Below, in pieces: positions 32,964 through 42,407 of a stretch of DNA of 64,000 nt. A program made the translations under genes and the position numbers. Numbering within the stretch: the stretch's first letter is position 1; each line of letters opens with the position of its first letter. The stretch lies in assembly GCA_963676605.2 (NCBI GenBank), contig CAXXSP010000065.1, positions 1 to 64,000 on the forward strand. The letters are read 5' to 3'. The DNA comes from SABI01 sp963676605 (GTDB lineage Bacteria; Spirochaetota; Spirochaetia; Sphaerochaetales; Sphaerochaetaceae). A model generated the notes under the pieces. It was given only the letters and a program-made list of their open reading frames with translations. It was not told where the DNA came from and ran no database searches.

Positions 32964-35462
32964 CTATTCTTCACTGGTTCCTTCATCACCATCAGAAGGT
33001 TTGACTTCACCAGCATCTTCATCCTCTTCAGGCTCAGCCGCATCAACAACAACAACTGCCTGGATAGAATCTTCTTTCTTCAGTCTGGCGACTACGACAC
33101 CGGAAGCATAGGGACCCTGAATAGAGATCGTAGAAACAGGGACTCGAATAGACTGGCCTTTCATAGTAAGTATGACAATATCATTCTCGTCATTTACTGA
33201 AAGGGCTCGAACAAGGTATCCGGTCTTTTCGCGGAAGGTGTATACTTTCTGACCCATCGTTCCTCTTCCATGAGGACGGAATCCATCAAACTCCACCTGC
33301 TTACCTTGACCCATCTCAGTGATCATGAGAATACGTCTGTCATCATCAATCTTAAGAAGACCGACAACGGTATCACCGTTGAGAAGCTTGATACCTCTCA
33401 CACCACGGGTTGATCTGCCCATCGCACGAACTGCTGAACTGTTGAATCTCAAGCCTTTTCCGTGTTTTGTAATAATCATGACATCATCATCAAAGTTTAC
33501 GAGAATCGCATTGAAAAGAACATCACCCTCATCAAGGATAATTGCTGCAATTCCGCGCTTTCTTGCATTCTTGAATTTAGTAAGATTTACCTGTTTAGCA
33601 ACTCCATCTCTTGTTAACATAAAGAGATATGTATCTTCATCAAAATCACCGAACGGTGTGATTGAAGTAATTTCCTCATCCTTCTCAAGAGTTGTCAGGA
33701 TACCTCTAATGCTTTCACCCTTAGAGGTCTTGCTTCCCTGCTGAATCTCATGAACCTTGAACCAGTACGCTTTTCCAAGATTTGACACAGCAAGGATATA
33801 ATCATGAGTAGAGGCAACGAAGACATGCTCAACAAGGTCCTCATCACGCAGGGTTGCTGCACGCACACCCTTTCCTCCGCGTCCCTGAGTTTTATACTCT
33901 TCGACTGGAAGGCGTTTCACGAATCCCTTGTTGGTCATGATAACAACGACATCTTCTTCCTTGATGAAATCCTCATCAACCATTCCGGTCAGTTCAAGAT
34001 TCGAAATCTCAGTTCTTCTTACATCGCCATACTTGTTGTCAATTTCAAGAATTTCAGACTTTACAACCTGAAGAACCTTACCCTCATCAGCAAGTATTTC
34101 TTTATAGTATATGATTTTATTGTTCAAATCCTCTAACTCGTCAAGAATCTTGCTTGTTTCGAGCTGACTCAGCCGTCCCAGCCTCATATCGATGATAGCC
34201 TGACCCTGAATCTTTGAAAGTCCGAAAGTTTCCATCAGACGATCAAGAGCGATAGAGTTATCAGCTGATGTCTTGATAATCTCGATAACCTCATCAATGT
34301 GTTCAAGTCCGATTTTCAGACCAAGAAGGATATGTGCCCGCTCCTCTGCCTTGCGAAGATCGTATCTCGTCCGTCTGACAACCACTTCCTTCCGGTGATC
34401 TACGTAATACCGGATCATATCGAGAAGACCGAGCTGCTGTGGCCTTCCGTTTACAAGCGCCAGGTTATTGATATTGAAGTTGGTCTGGAGTGGCGTATAT
34501 TTAAAGAGTTTATTTATGACGACAGAAGGTACACCATTCTTCTTCAGTTCGATAACAAGGCGTATACCATCTCTGTCAGATTCATCACGGACTTCACTGA
34601 TCGAGCTGATTCTACCCTTCTTCTCTTCGGCAATCTTCTTTACAAGCTCAGCCTTATTCACCTGATAGGGGAGCTGAGAGAATATGATCTGTACCTTTCC
34701 GGACTTCGTCTCTTCAATCTCATAGACGCCACGGGTGACAACCTTACCCTTACCTGTCTGGAACGCATTGATAATACCAGCACGACCGCAGATCTGACCT
34801 CGTGTCGGGAAGTCAGGACCTTTGATGTACTCCATCATCTCAAAGAGGGAGATAGAGGGATTGTCGATATAGGCTGCAATACCCTGACAGACTTCTGAAA
34901 GGTTATGTGGAGCCATATTTGTAGCCATACCGACGGCAATACCGCTGCTTCCGTTCGTAAGAAGGAAGGGGATTGCCGCAGGAAGGACTGTGGGCTGCAT
35001 GAGAGAATCATCATAGTTCGGACCGTAGTCAACAGTCTCTTTCTGAATATCGGCAAGCATCTCTTCACCGATACGGGACATTTTCGCTTCGGTATAACGC
35101 ATAGCAGCCGGCGGGTCACCGTCGATTGAGCCGAAGTTACCCTGCGGATGAACAGCGGGATAGCGGAGAGAGAAGTCCTGAGCCAGTCTGACCAGTGCAT
35201 CATATACAGAAGCATCGCCGTGCGGGTGATACTTACCAAGAACATCTCCGACAATTCTAGCAGATTTCTTAAAGGAGGATGAGTATCTGAGTCCCATCTC
35301 ATGCATGCCGAAGAGAATTCTTCTATGAACAGGCTTCAATCCGTCACGAACATCAGGCAGTGCCCTGCTTACGATAACAGACATCGCATAGTTCAGGTAG
35401 GATTCCTTCATCTCATCTGCTATATTAGCCTGTAAAATATTGGTTTTTGGGGTTTCTTCCAT
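32964..35462 (-). CDS. gyrA: DNA gyrase subunit A
   Basis: The strand-cleaving subunit of gyrase, introducing negative supercoils. The 832-aa protein has the quinolone-resistance region with GKYHPHGDASVYDALVRLAQ (about 82-101); the catalytic Tyr lies in AAMRYTEAKM (about 122-131). The GyrA box QGRGGKG, needed for DNA wrapping, is in YKTQGRGGKGVRAA (about 540), followed by the beta-pinwheel C-terminal domain. An acidic tail (EPEEDEDAGEVKPSDGDEG) ends the chain. It follows gyrB by 16 nt on the same strand, so both are one transcript. Confidence 0.97.
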   Translation of the reverse strand: MEETPKTNILQANIADEMKESYLNYAMSVIVSRALPDVRDGLKPVHRRILFGMHEMGLRYSSSFKKSARIVGDVLGKYHPHGDASVYDALVRLAQDFSLRYPAVHPQGNFGSIDGDPPAAMRYTEAKMSRIGEEMLADIQKETVDYGPNYDDSLMQPTVLPAAIPFLLTNGSSGIAVGMATNMAPHNLSEVCQGIAAYIDNPSISLFEMMEYIKGPDFPTRGQICGRAGIINAFQTGKGKVVTRGVYEIEETKSGKVQIIFSQLPYQVNKAELVKKIAEEKKGRISSISEVRDESDRDGIRLVIELKKNGVPSVVINKLFKYTPLQTNFNINNLALVNGRPQQLGLLDMIRYYVDHRKEVVVRRTRYDLRKAEERAHILLGLKIGLEHIDEVIEIIKTSADNSIALDRLMETFGLSKIQGQAIIDMRLGRLSQLETSKILDELEDLNNKIIYYKEILADEGKVLQVVKSEILEIDNKYGDVRRTEISNLELTGMVDEDFIKEEDVVVIMTNKGFVKRLPVEEYKTQGRGGKGVRAATLRDEDLVEHVFVASTHDYILAVSNLGKAYWFKVHEIQQGSKTSKGESIRGILTTLEKDEEITSITPFGDFDEDTYLFMLTRDGVAKQVNLTKFKNARKRGIAAIILDEGDVLFNAILVNFDDDVMIITKHGKGLRFNSSAVRAMGRSTRGVRGIKLLNGDTVVGLLKIDDDRRILMITEMGQGKQVEFDGFRPHGRGTMGQKVYTFREKTGYLVRALSVNDENDIVILTMKGQSIRVPVSTISIQGPYASGVVVARLKKEDSIQAVVVVDAAEPEEDEDAGEVKPSDGDEGTSEE

Positions 35463-35478
35463 GATTACTTATCCTTTC

Positions 35479-37461
35479 CTACACATCGAGATTTGAGACG
35501 TATACTGCATTCTCTTCTATGAACTTCTTACGAGGTTCAACTTCTTCACCCATGAGCATCGTGAAGATCTCATCAGCCTCGATTGCATCTTCCAGAGTAA
35601 CCTGAGTAAGGCTTCTCGTCTCAGGATTCATTGTAGTCTCCCAGAGCTGGTCCGGATTCATCTCTCCAAGACCTTTATATCTCTGCAGAGGGAGTTTTGA
35701 AGTATCTCCATCCTTCGCATTGTCCTGCAGGATTCTATCCCGCTCCTGATCGTCGTAGGCATAGTAGGATTTCTTTCCTACGGAAATCTTATAGAGAGGA
35801 GGCATTGCGAAATAGACATATCCTGCCTCAAGGAGCTCCTTCATGTATCTGAAGAAGAAGGTGAGAAGAAGAGTTCTGATATGAGAACCGTCAACATCAG
35901 CATCCGCCATAATAATAACCTTATGGTAACGGACCTTTTCAGGATCAAAATGAGCACCAAGCCCTGCTCCAAGAGAGGCGATGACCGGCTGAAGCTTTTC
36001 ATTCGAAAGAACCTTGTCCTCCCGGGCTTTCTCAACATTCAACATCTTTCCCCAGAGAGGCAGGATTGCCTGATTCTGACGGTCACGGCCCTGCTTGGCA
36101 GAACCTCCGGCAGAGTCTCCCTCAACGATGAAGATCTCACAGAGGGCAGGATCCTTCTCAGCACAGTCTGCAAGCTTACCGGGAAGTCCTGCGCCTTCAG
36201 AAGCCTTTCTGATCTTCAGCCTGGCATCACGTGCGGCATATCGTGCCTTCGCAGCCATGATAGCCTTCGTAAGAATCGCTTCGATAACTGAAGGGAATTC
36301 ATCGAAATAATTAGTGAGCTTCTCGTACATGAGAGAAGAGACGATACCCTGAACATAGGTGTTTCCAAGTTTTGACTTCGTCTGTCCCTGGAACTGAGGA
36401 TCCGGTATCTTAACCGACACCACGGCAGTCAGACCTTCCCTCAAATCATCACCGACAAGCGGGTTTCCAAAGAGCTTGAGAAGACTCGGCTTCTTCTTCA
36501 GCTGTTCGTTCATCACACGAGTGAGAGCCGACCTGAATCCCGAAAGGTGAGTCCCACCTTCACGCGTATTGATATTATTCACGAAGGTGAAAAGGACTTC
36601 ATCGAAGCGATCATTATACTGAAGAGCAATCTCAACTTTCACATTCTGATCTTCACCTTCAAAATAGATGGGATCAGGATGGACTGCCTTCTTAGACTCA
36701 TTCAGGTGTTTGATGAACTCATTGATTCCACCTTCATAATGGAATACATGCTCCTTCGGTTCTTCCTCTCGCTCATCACGGATCCCAATCCTGATTCCAC
36801 GATTCAGGAAGGCGAGCTCTCTGAATCTTTCAGTGAGCACACGGTAGCTGTAGTTCTCTTTATCGATGATGGAATAATCGACCATAAACCGGATCGTTGT
36901 TCCATTTCTGTCGGTATCACCTATGACTTTCACAGGGTCTACCGCTATTCCTTTACGGTATTCCTGAAAATAGATGTGCGGAGCACGGTGAACGGTCACT
37001 TCAAGCCAGTCTGAGAGAGCATTTACAACCGACACACCTACACCATGAAGACCGCCTGAGACTTTGTACGTGTCATTGTTGAATTTACCGCCTGCATGAA
37101 GCTGGGTCATGACAACCTGAAGGGTACTCACGCCTTCGGTGGGGTGCATGTCAACGGGAATACCTCGTCCATTGTCTTCGACACGGATGATATTACCTTT
37201 TTCCAGAACTATTGAAATCGTATCACAGTAACCGGCCATGGCTTCATCGATACTGTTATCAACAATCTCATACACAAGATGATGAAGGCCGTCCGGACCG
37301 GTCGATCCTATGTACATACCTGGTCTTTTTCTGACTGCTTCGAGTCCTTTCAGGATCTGAATACTGCTGGAATTATAGGAAGATTCTCCGCTAACGGTTT
37401 CTGTGGACTCACGAAGATCCGCGGCACCTTCCGGTGCTCCTTCCAAATTACTATGTTCCAT
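35479..37461 (-). CDS. gyrB: DNA gyrase subunit B
   Basis: The ATPase subunit of gyrase. From the ATG at 37461 it has about 660 aa. Features in order: KRPGMYIGSTG (about 43), the GHKL ATP site with EIVDNSIDEA and DNGRGIPVD, GGLHGVGVSVVNALS (about 125), the Toprim motif EGDSAGGSAKQGRDR (about 450), DADVDGSHIRTLLLTFFFR, and the C-terminal QRYKGLGEMNPDQLWETT. AAGGA lies at normal spacing upstream of 37461; seventeen additional codons in the open frame are not supported. It is divergent from dnaA. Confidence 0.96.
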   Translation of the reverse strand: MEHSNLEGAPEGAADLRESTETVSGESSYNSSSIQILKGLEAVRKRPGMYIGSTGPDGLHHLVYEIVDNSIDEAMAGYCDTISIVLEKGNIIRVEDNGRGIPVDMHPTEGVSTLQVVMTQLHAGGKFNNDTYKVSGGLHGVGVSVVNALSDWLEVTVHRAPHIYFQEYRKGIAVDPVKVIGDTDRNGTTIRFMVDYSIIDKENYSYRVLTERFRELAFLNRGIRIGIRDEREEEPKEHVFHYEGGINEFIKHLNESKKAVHPDPIYFEGEDQNVKVEIALQYNDRFDEVLFTFVNNINTREGGTHLSGFRSALTRVMNEQLKKKPSLLKLFGNPLVGDDLREGLTAVVSVKIPDPQFQGQTKSKLGNTYVQGIVSSLMYEKLTNYFDEFPSVIEAILTKAIMAAKARYAARDARLKIRKASEGAGLPGKLADCAEKDPALCEIFIVEGDSAGGSAKQGRDRQNQAILPLWGKMLNVEKAREDKVLSNEKLQPVIASLGAGLGAHFDPEKVRYHKVIIMADADVDGSHIRTLLLTFFFRYMKELLEAGYVYFAMPPLYKISVGKKSYYAYDDQERDRILQDNAKDGDTSKLPLQRYKGLGEMNPDQLWETTMNPETRSLTQVTLEDAIEADEIFTMLMGEEVEPRKKFIEENAVYVSNLDV

Positions 37462-37661
37462 ATAAATATGTCCTTGTATGATAAAAAATTGAATTCCATA
37501 AAAGTATACCATTAAACGAGAGGAATGTAAAGGGTACTCTCTTATTTTACATGTATTGTAACTTGTTTATATATAAGTATTTAATATGCTTTTCAAGGAA
37601 GCTTTCATCAACGGTGGACTGAGTCTTGTCAATCGGCATCTGCTGCGATATGATATTGATC
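37462..37661. other. gyrB-dnaA divergent intergenic region
   Basis: This AT-rich 200-nt gap separates the left-going gyrB-gyrA-parAB side from the right-going dnaA-dnaN-recF side and must hold both promoters. I see no perfect DnaA box in it. The gene-strand switch here is what one expects at or near a bidirectional origin. Confidence 0.5.
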
Positions 37662-39056
37662 ATGCTTCAACAGAAATGGAATTATTATCCGTTCTGGGAA
37701 GAGGTGGTCTCACGGCTTGAATCGACCCTTCCAGAACATGAGTGTGTCACCTGGATACACAGGATATCTTACACAGAATCTAAAGATCACACTATCGTTC
37801 TGGCGGTTCCGTCCCTCTTCATCCGTGACTATGTTCAGAAGAACTATCTCAGCTCATTCTCCGATCTTTTCACCGAACTTACCGGTGAGAAAATCCTGAT
37901 AGAATTCGAGGTGAAACAGCAGGATCCGGGTACTCAGAATTCACAGAAGAAGGATGGAGGATCCCAGGAAGAGATACGACAGGCTTCAGCGCCTCTGCCG
38001 AAGGCTCAGAGCAGACCTCGAGACAAGAATATCAATCCTTCCTACCAGTTCGGCTCCTTCGTTGTCGGTGAAAACAGTGCGTTCAGCTACAATGTCAGTA
38101 TGGCCATTGCGAAGAATCCGGGTGTATCCTACAACCCCTGCCTTATTTACGGCGGTGTAGGCCTCGGCAAGACTCACCTTATCCAGTCGATAGGAAATTA
38201 TATTCAGGACAACACGCCTGAACTCCAGGTAGTCTATGTAACAGCCGAGAAGTTCACGAATGAGTTCATTCAATCCATCAGCGAAAAGAAGACACCTCAG
38301 TTCAGAAACAAGTACAGAAAGGCTGATGTGCTTCTTATAGATGACATTCACTTTCTCCAGCGGAAGGAATCGACTCAGGAAGAGCTTTTCCATGTGTTCA
38401 ACAATCTCTTCGAGTCGAACAAGCAGCTCGTATTCACCTGTGACCGTCCTATTAACGAACTCCAGGATATTACCGACCGGCTGAAGAACAGATTTACACG
38501 AGGAATCAACGTTGACCTGCAGCCGCCTGATTTCGAGACAAGACTTGCAATCCTGAGAAGAAAATGTGAGAACCAGGCAACCCATATCTCCAGCGATGTA
38601 CTTGAGTATATAAGCAAGAACGTCATTACGAATGTGCGTGACCTTGAATCCTCCCTGACGAAACTTATCGCCTACGGAACCCTCCTCAATAAAGAGATCA
38701 CACTTGATATTGCCAAGGAACAGCTACGAAGCACCTACTCTGCGAAGAAGGATCAGACGAAGGATCTCGATTCCATCATCCGTGTGGTTGCAGAATACTT
38801 CAACATCTCACCGTATGAGATCAAGGGAAAGAAGCGGACAAAATCCGTTGTTCTTCCCCGTCAGATCGCGATGTATATCTCACGAAGAATCACCGACTTC
38901 TCAACAACCGAAATAGGGTATGAATTCGGAGGCAGAGACCATACGACTGTCATGCATTCGGTTCAGAAAGTTGAACTGATGATTCAGAATGATGTCTCCC
39001 TGAGTAATTCTATACAGACACTGATACGACAGATTCACGACTATAAACGGGACTGA
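37662..39056 (+). CDS. dnaA: Chromosomal replication initiator protein DnaA
   Basis: The AAA+ initiator that binds DnaA boxes and opens the origin. Domain I starts WEEVVSRLESTLPEHECVTW, followed by a polar linker rich in Gln and Lys. The AAA+ core has Walker A GGVGLGKTHLIQSIG (about residue 165), Walker B VLLIDDIHFLQ (about 225) and the RLKNRFTRG sensor. The C-terminal helix-turn-helix ends with the DnaA signature GGRDHTTVMHS (about 430). The start is uncertain: ATG 37662 fits the family N-terminus, but an ATG at 37650 and a TTG at 37626 (weak GGTGGA upstream) are in the same open frame. Confidence 0.95.
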   Translation: MLQQKWNYYPFWEEVVSRLESTLPEHECVTWIHRISYTESKDHTIVLAVPSLFIRDYVQKNYLSSFSDLFTELTGEKILIEFEVKQQDPGTQNSQKKDGGSQEEIRQASAPLPKAQSRPRDKNINPSYQFGSFVVGENSAFSYNVSMAIAKNPGVSYNPCLIYGGVGLGKTHLIQSIGNYIQDNTPELQVVYVTAEKFTNEFIQSISEKKTPQFRNKYRKADVLLIDDIHFLQRKESTQEELFHVFNNLFESNKQLVFTCDRPINELQDITDRLKNRFTRGINVDLQPPDFETRLAILRRKCENQATHISSDVLEYISKNVITNVRDLESSLTKLIAYGTLLNKEITLDIAKEQLRSTYSAKKDQTKDLDSIIRVVAEYFNISPYEIKGKKRTKSVVLPRQIAMYISRRITDFSTTEIGYEFGGRDHTTVMHSVQKVELMIQNDVSLSNSIQTLIRQIHDYKRD

Positions 39057-39284
39057 ATATAATACTGAAAACCTGTGCATAATCTGAGGAATTCCTGTTG
39101 AAAGTAGTGTAGAATATCCTTACCTTGTGGATAACGTGGAAAACCTGTTGAGAAAAAGCGGAGTATTCCACAAGTTGTTTTTTTTGTATGAAGTTTTATA
39201 GTATGGAAATAGTGGCGTTTTCCACATTATACATGATACTATTACTACGACGATTAATTATATTATAATAATAGGAGTAGCGCG
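39057..39284. other. Candidate oriC (dnaA-dnaN intergenic)
   Basis: One perfect DnaA box (TGTGGATAA, 39126-39134) is accompanied by near-boxes TGTGCATAA (39074-39082), CGTGGAAAA (39135-39143), TATTCCACA (39164-39172) and TTTTCCACA (39218-39226). An AT-rich stretch from about 39227 to 39270 could unwind. The location between dnaA and dnaN is classical for oriC. Confidence 0.65.
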
Positions 39285-40385
39285 ATGAAGTTCATCTGTC
39301 CGAAAAATAATCTACTGAAGGAAATTGTACTTGCTCTCGATTTTACATCTCAGAGAAACTCTCTTTCCATCGTTTCCAACGTTCTGCTGCAGACATCAGA
39401 CAACAAGCTTGTTATCAAGGCGACTGACCAGAAAATAGGTTTCACCACGAGTATTGATGTCGAGACAGTAGAGAGTGGTACAACGACTGTCTTCTGTGAT
39501 AAGTTTCTCGGCATTCTGAGAGCTCTTCCCGATGAAGAGATTATTTTCGAAGAGATCGGAGAGAAACTTTTTATCCATCCACAGAACAAATCTATAGATT
39601 TCTCGCTGAGAACGGTGAAAGCTGACAAGTTCCCCGAACTTGAAGAACCTGTAAACCAGTTCTTTGAAATCGCTCAGAAAGATCTGTTCGAGATGGTAGA
39701 TCAGACAATCTTCGCTATCAGTGATGATGAGACACGCTACTTCATGAACGGTGTATACATGGAACGCGGTGAAAAGTCTGTGACCATGGTTGCCACCGAC
39801 GGACGGAGACTCTCCATGATCGACAGATCACTTGAGAATGAGATTCCTGAGTTCAAACCGATCATTATTCCCGCAAAATTCCTTTCCCTTCTCAAGAAGG
39901 GAGGATCGGGTGAAGGTTCTATCTCACTTGCAGTGACTGACACTCTCCTGTTTGCGTCTTTCGGTTCCATGCTGATGTATACGACACTGGTCAAGGGACA
40001 GTTCCCGAACTACAAGAGAGTCATTCCCGCAATGCAGAGCCGTTCCTGCTCTGTCGATATCAAGAAGATGAATGAAGCCCTGAAGAGAGTATCTCTCCTT
40101 GTCGAAAACAAGGCGAAGAGAATTTTCCTCGATATCGAGACAGATTTCATCACGATCAGTTCCGAAGAGAGTGACTTCGGCCAGGCCAAGGAGATTATTC
40201 CCTGTAACTACTCGGGTGAATCATGCCGTCTTGCGATGAATTACTCCTACCTTGTCAGCCCTCTCAAAGTGATGGAAGGCGATACCTGTGATATCAGATT
40301 CACTGAGTCCAATAAGGCTATCACCGTCGTTTCGAACCCGGAAAAGGATTATCTGCACATTATCATGCCGATGCAGCTGGATTAA
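39285..40385 (+). CDS. dnaN: DNA polymerase III subunit beta (sliding clamp)
   Basis: The ring-shaped clamp that tethers DNA polymerase III and other partners to DNA. The 366-aa length and three-fold architecture fit. Typical strands are MKFICPKNNLLKEIVLALDF, a family-like SNVLLQTSDNKLVIKATD, FMNGVYMERGEKSVTMVATDGRRLS (about 152; split: FMNGVYMERGEKSV and VATDGRRLS), and the C-terminal HIIMPMQLD that helps form the partner-binding pocket. TAGGAG precedes the ATG. The last A of its stop is the first base of the recF ATG, so the two are coupled. Confidence 0.96.
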   Translation: MKFICPKNNLLKEIVLALDFTSQRNSLSIVSNVLLQTSDNKLVIKATDQKIGFTTSIDVETVESGTTTVFCDKFLGILRALPDEEIIFEEIGEKLFIHPQNKSIDFSLRTVKADKFPELEEPVNQFFEIAQKDLFEMVDQTIFAISDDETRYFMNGVYMERGEKSVTMVATDGRRLSMIDRSLENEIPEFKPIIIPAKFLSLLKKGGSGEGSISLAVTDTLLFASFGSMLMYTTLVKGQFPNYKRVIPAMQSRSCSVDIKKMNEALKRVSLLVENKAKRIFLDIETDFITISSEESDFGQAKEIIPCNYSGESCRLAMNYSYLVSPLKVMEGDTCDIRFTESNKAITVVSNPEKDYLHIIMPMQLD

Positions 40386-41473
40386 TGAAATTCATCTCCG
40401 TAGGATTCAGACAGTTCAGAAATCTTGAAGAGACCCTTCTCCCGACTGATGCGAGAAGGGTTCTTCTTGTGGGAGAGAACGGTCAGGGGAAAACGAATTT
40501 CCTTGAGGCGGTCTATACCCTCTGCTACGGCTCTTCGTTCCGTTCAGTGCCGCTGAATACGCTCTGTCATCACGGCTTCACGAGTGCAACCCTTTCGGCA
40601 GCCGTTGAAAGTGATGAAGGATATAGGCAGACTATTTCGTTCTCGTACGCTGATAAAAAACGGATCATCAGGATCGATGGAAAAGAAATAAAGGACAGGA
40701 AGGACCTCATCTATACCATTCCCTGTATCATATTCAGCCATGACGACATCGAGTTTATCCGGGGAACTCCGGAGGACAGAAGACGGTTCTTCGATCAGAC
40801 GATGAGTATGTACGATCCTCTTTTTTTCGATGATCTCCGTCAGTACCGTCTCATTCTCAAGCAGAGAAACAAGGCAATCAAGGAAGACTATCTCTCACTT
40901 CTCCCCGTATACAACGAAAAAATCGCAGAGGTAGGTTTACGAATTCAGCAGAAAAGAAAAGAGACTGTTGATGAATTCAATGAGATGTTCACCCCTCTCT
41001 ACCGGAAAGTGTCAGGATTGGATACGGAGCTCAGCATACTCTACAAACCCTCCTGGAAACACTGTGAGAGTGAGCAGGATATCATCGATAAGCTTGAGCG
41101 TTCTCTTCATCAGGACACCAGAATGCAGACTACGGTGAGCGGCATTCACCGGGATCAGTTTATCGCTATGGAAAATTCATCTCAGTTCTCCCTCTCGGGA
41201 TCCACCGGCCAGATGCGTCTTGCCTCCCTCATTTTCCGTGTTGCTCAGATGAATACCTTTAAAAACAAGAGCGGGAGAGAGCCGGTGATCCTTCTTGATG
41301 ATGTTCTTCTTGAGCTCGACATAGAGAAGAGAGGACTTTTTCTTGATCTGCTTCAAGGCTATTCCCAGGCCTTTTTTACTTTTTTACCGAAAGAATCGTA
41401 TTTCAAAGATGAAGGAGCATCAGAAAGCCTAGTGTATTCGGTACAGAACGGGAGGTTTACACCGTATGAGTGA
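40385..41473 (+). CDS. recF: DNA replication and repair protein RecF
   Basis: An SMC-like ATPase that helps RecOR load RecA at gaps. The 362-aa protein has Walker A GENGQGKTNFLEA (about 30-42), the ABC-type signature FSLSGSTGQMRLASL (about 265-279) and Walker B VILLDDVLLELD (about 300). It overlaps dnaN by one base and the DUF721 gene by 8 nt, giving a compact dnaN-recF-DUF721 operon in the order familiar from other spirochaetes. Confidence 0.95.
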   Translation: MKFISVGFRQFRNLEETLLPTDARRVLLVGENGQGKTNFLEAVYTLCYGSSFRSVPLNTLCHHGFTSATLSAAVESDEGYRQTISFSYADKKRIIRIDGKEIKDRKDLIYTIPCIIFSHDDIEFIRGTPEDRRRFFDQTMSMYDPLFFDDLRQYRLILKQRNKAIKEDYLSLLPVYNEKIAEVGLRIQQKRKETVDEFNEMFTPLYRKVSGLDTELSILYKPSWKHCESEQDIIDKLERSLHQDTRMQTTVSGIHRDQFIAMENSSQFSLSGSTGQMRLASLIFRVAQMNTFKNKSGREPVILLDDVLLELDIEKRGLFLDLLQGYSQAFFTFLPKESYFKDEGASESLVYSVQNGRFTPYE

Positions 41474-41756
41474 CTCCACGCTTCCCGAACTTCTCGATAC
41501 CCTCCTTGCAAAACTGAATATCGACCCGAACAGCGGTATGGCTGACATGAAAAGGAAATGGATTGATATTGTCGGCAAGGATCTCGCTCCCCATACCTCT
41601 GCCTATGAGATCAAAGGACATAATCTGACCGTCCTCTGTGATCACCCTGCGTATTCCTCTCTGATCCTTATGAGAAAAAAACAGATTGAAAGAAAACTGA
41701 AAAGCTATTATCCTGAGCTTGAAATTACTCTAATCAGTGTCAGGGTCAGGAAATGA
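41466..41756 (+). CDS. DciA-like protein (DUF721)
   Basis: A 96-aa protein of the DUF721/DciA group, whose studied members load or interact with the replicative helicase DnaB in bacteria lacking DnaC/DnaI. The family core is visible: WIDIVGKDLAPHTSAYEIKG (about 33-52) and LTVLCDHPAYSSLILMRKKQ, resembling the W..ivG..la.hT and L.v...sp.wa.eL patterns. It overlaps the end of recF by 8 nt and lies next to dnaA/dnaN, consistent with a replication role. Confidence 0.8.
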   Translation: MSDSTLPELLDTLLAKLNIDPNSGMADMKRKWIDIVGKDLAPHTSAYEIKGHNLTVLCDHPAYSSLILMRKKQIERKLKSYYPELEITLISVRVRK

Positions 41757-41764
41757 TCATCCTA

Positions 41765-41794
41765 TTGACATAGAGTGCATGGTATCTATATACT
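41765..41794 (+). promoter_or_regulatory. Probable promoter of rpmH-rnpA
   Basis: A perfect -35 box TTGACA (41765-41770) is followed at 18 nt by TATACT (41789-41794); TATATA at 16 nt is an overlapping alternative. It lies about 75 nt before the rpmH start codon. Confidence 0.65.
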
Positions 41795-41866
41795 GCCCTT
41801 TCGGGAGCCTGTCCCGCTAAAAATAGAAATAATTCCGCGTAAAGCGATAAATTTGGAGATTTTCCT

Positions 41867-42022
41867 ATGAAAAGAACGTACCAACCCAGTAGAACAAAAA
41901 GAAATAGAAAGTTTGGATTCCGTGCACGCATGGCTACAAAGGGCGGTAGACTTGTCCTTGCTCGCCGAAGAGCAAAAGGAAGAAAGAAATTAACCGTCTG
42001 TGATGAGAAAAAGCCTTACTAA
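41867..42022 (+). CDS. rpmH: 50S ribosomal protein L34 with C-terminal extension
   Basis: A 51-aa basic protein, MKRTYQPSRTKRNRKFGF at the start, then RARMATKGGRLVLARRRAKG and RKKLTV. This is the complete L34 sequence. Most L34 proteins stop about here (44-47 aa); this one continues CDEKKPY before its stop. TTTGGAGAT gives a Shine-Dalgarno before the ATG. The extension makes the gene overlap the start of rnpA by 20 nt, so translation of the two products is interlocked. Confidence 0.95.
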   Translation: MKRTYQPSRTKRNRKFGFRARMATKGGRLVLARRRAKGRKKLTVCDEKKPY

Positions 42023-42350
42023 GAAAGAAATAGTAAAGAAGAAATCAGAGATTGATGTAATATTTCAGACGGGGAAGGTCTATTCTGTTCCGAATCTTCG
42101 TCTGAGAGTTGTACCCAATAATCTGGGAATGAACAGGATCATTGTCATACCGGTCAGAAAGTATGGCAATTCTGTTCAGAGAAACAGAATAAGACGTCAG
42201 CTCAAAGAAATATGGCGTCTTGAGAAGGAAAACCTTCTATCTGGTTTCGATTTTGCATTCATAGTATATCCTGGAATGGCAGTATCTCATGAACAACAGA
42301 AACAGCAACTGATTCATCTCTTTTCTCTCGCTCATCTTTATTCGAGATAG
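42003..42350 (+). CDS. rnpA: Ribonuclease P protein component
   Basis: The basic protein subunit of RNase P, which trims 5' ends of pre-tRNAs together with the catalytic RNA. At 115 aa the size is usual. The signature RNR motif occurs as YGNSVQRNRIRRQLKEIWR (about 58-76), preceded by MNRIIVIPVRKYG and a central-cleft strand FQTGKVYSVPNLRLRV. The ATG at 42003 or the adjacent GTG at 42000 could be used. It begins inside rpmH, a coupling also known in other bacteria. Confidence 0.93.
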   Translation: MRKSLTKKEIVKKKSEIDVIFQTGKVYSVPNLRLRVVPNNLGMNRIIVIPVRKYGNSVQRNRIRRQLKEIWRLEKENLLSGFDFAFIVYPGMAVSHEQQKQQLIHLFSLAHLYSR

Positions 42351-42407
42351 GTCTATTTTCTGCCTTCCACCCATTTTTTATCATTGACCCAATAGTGAGG
42401 AGTGAGT

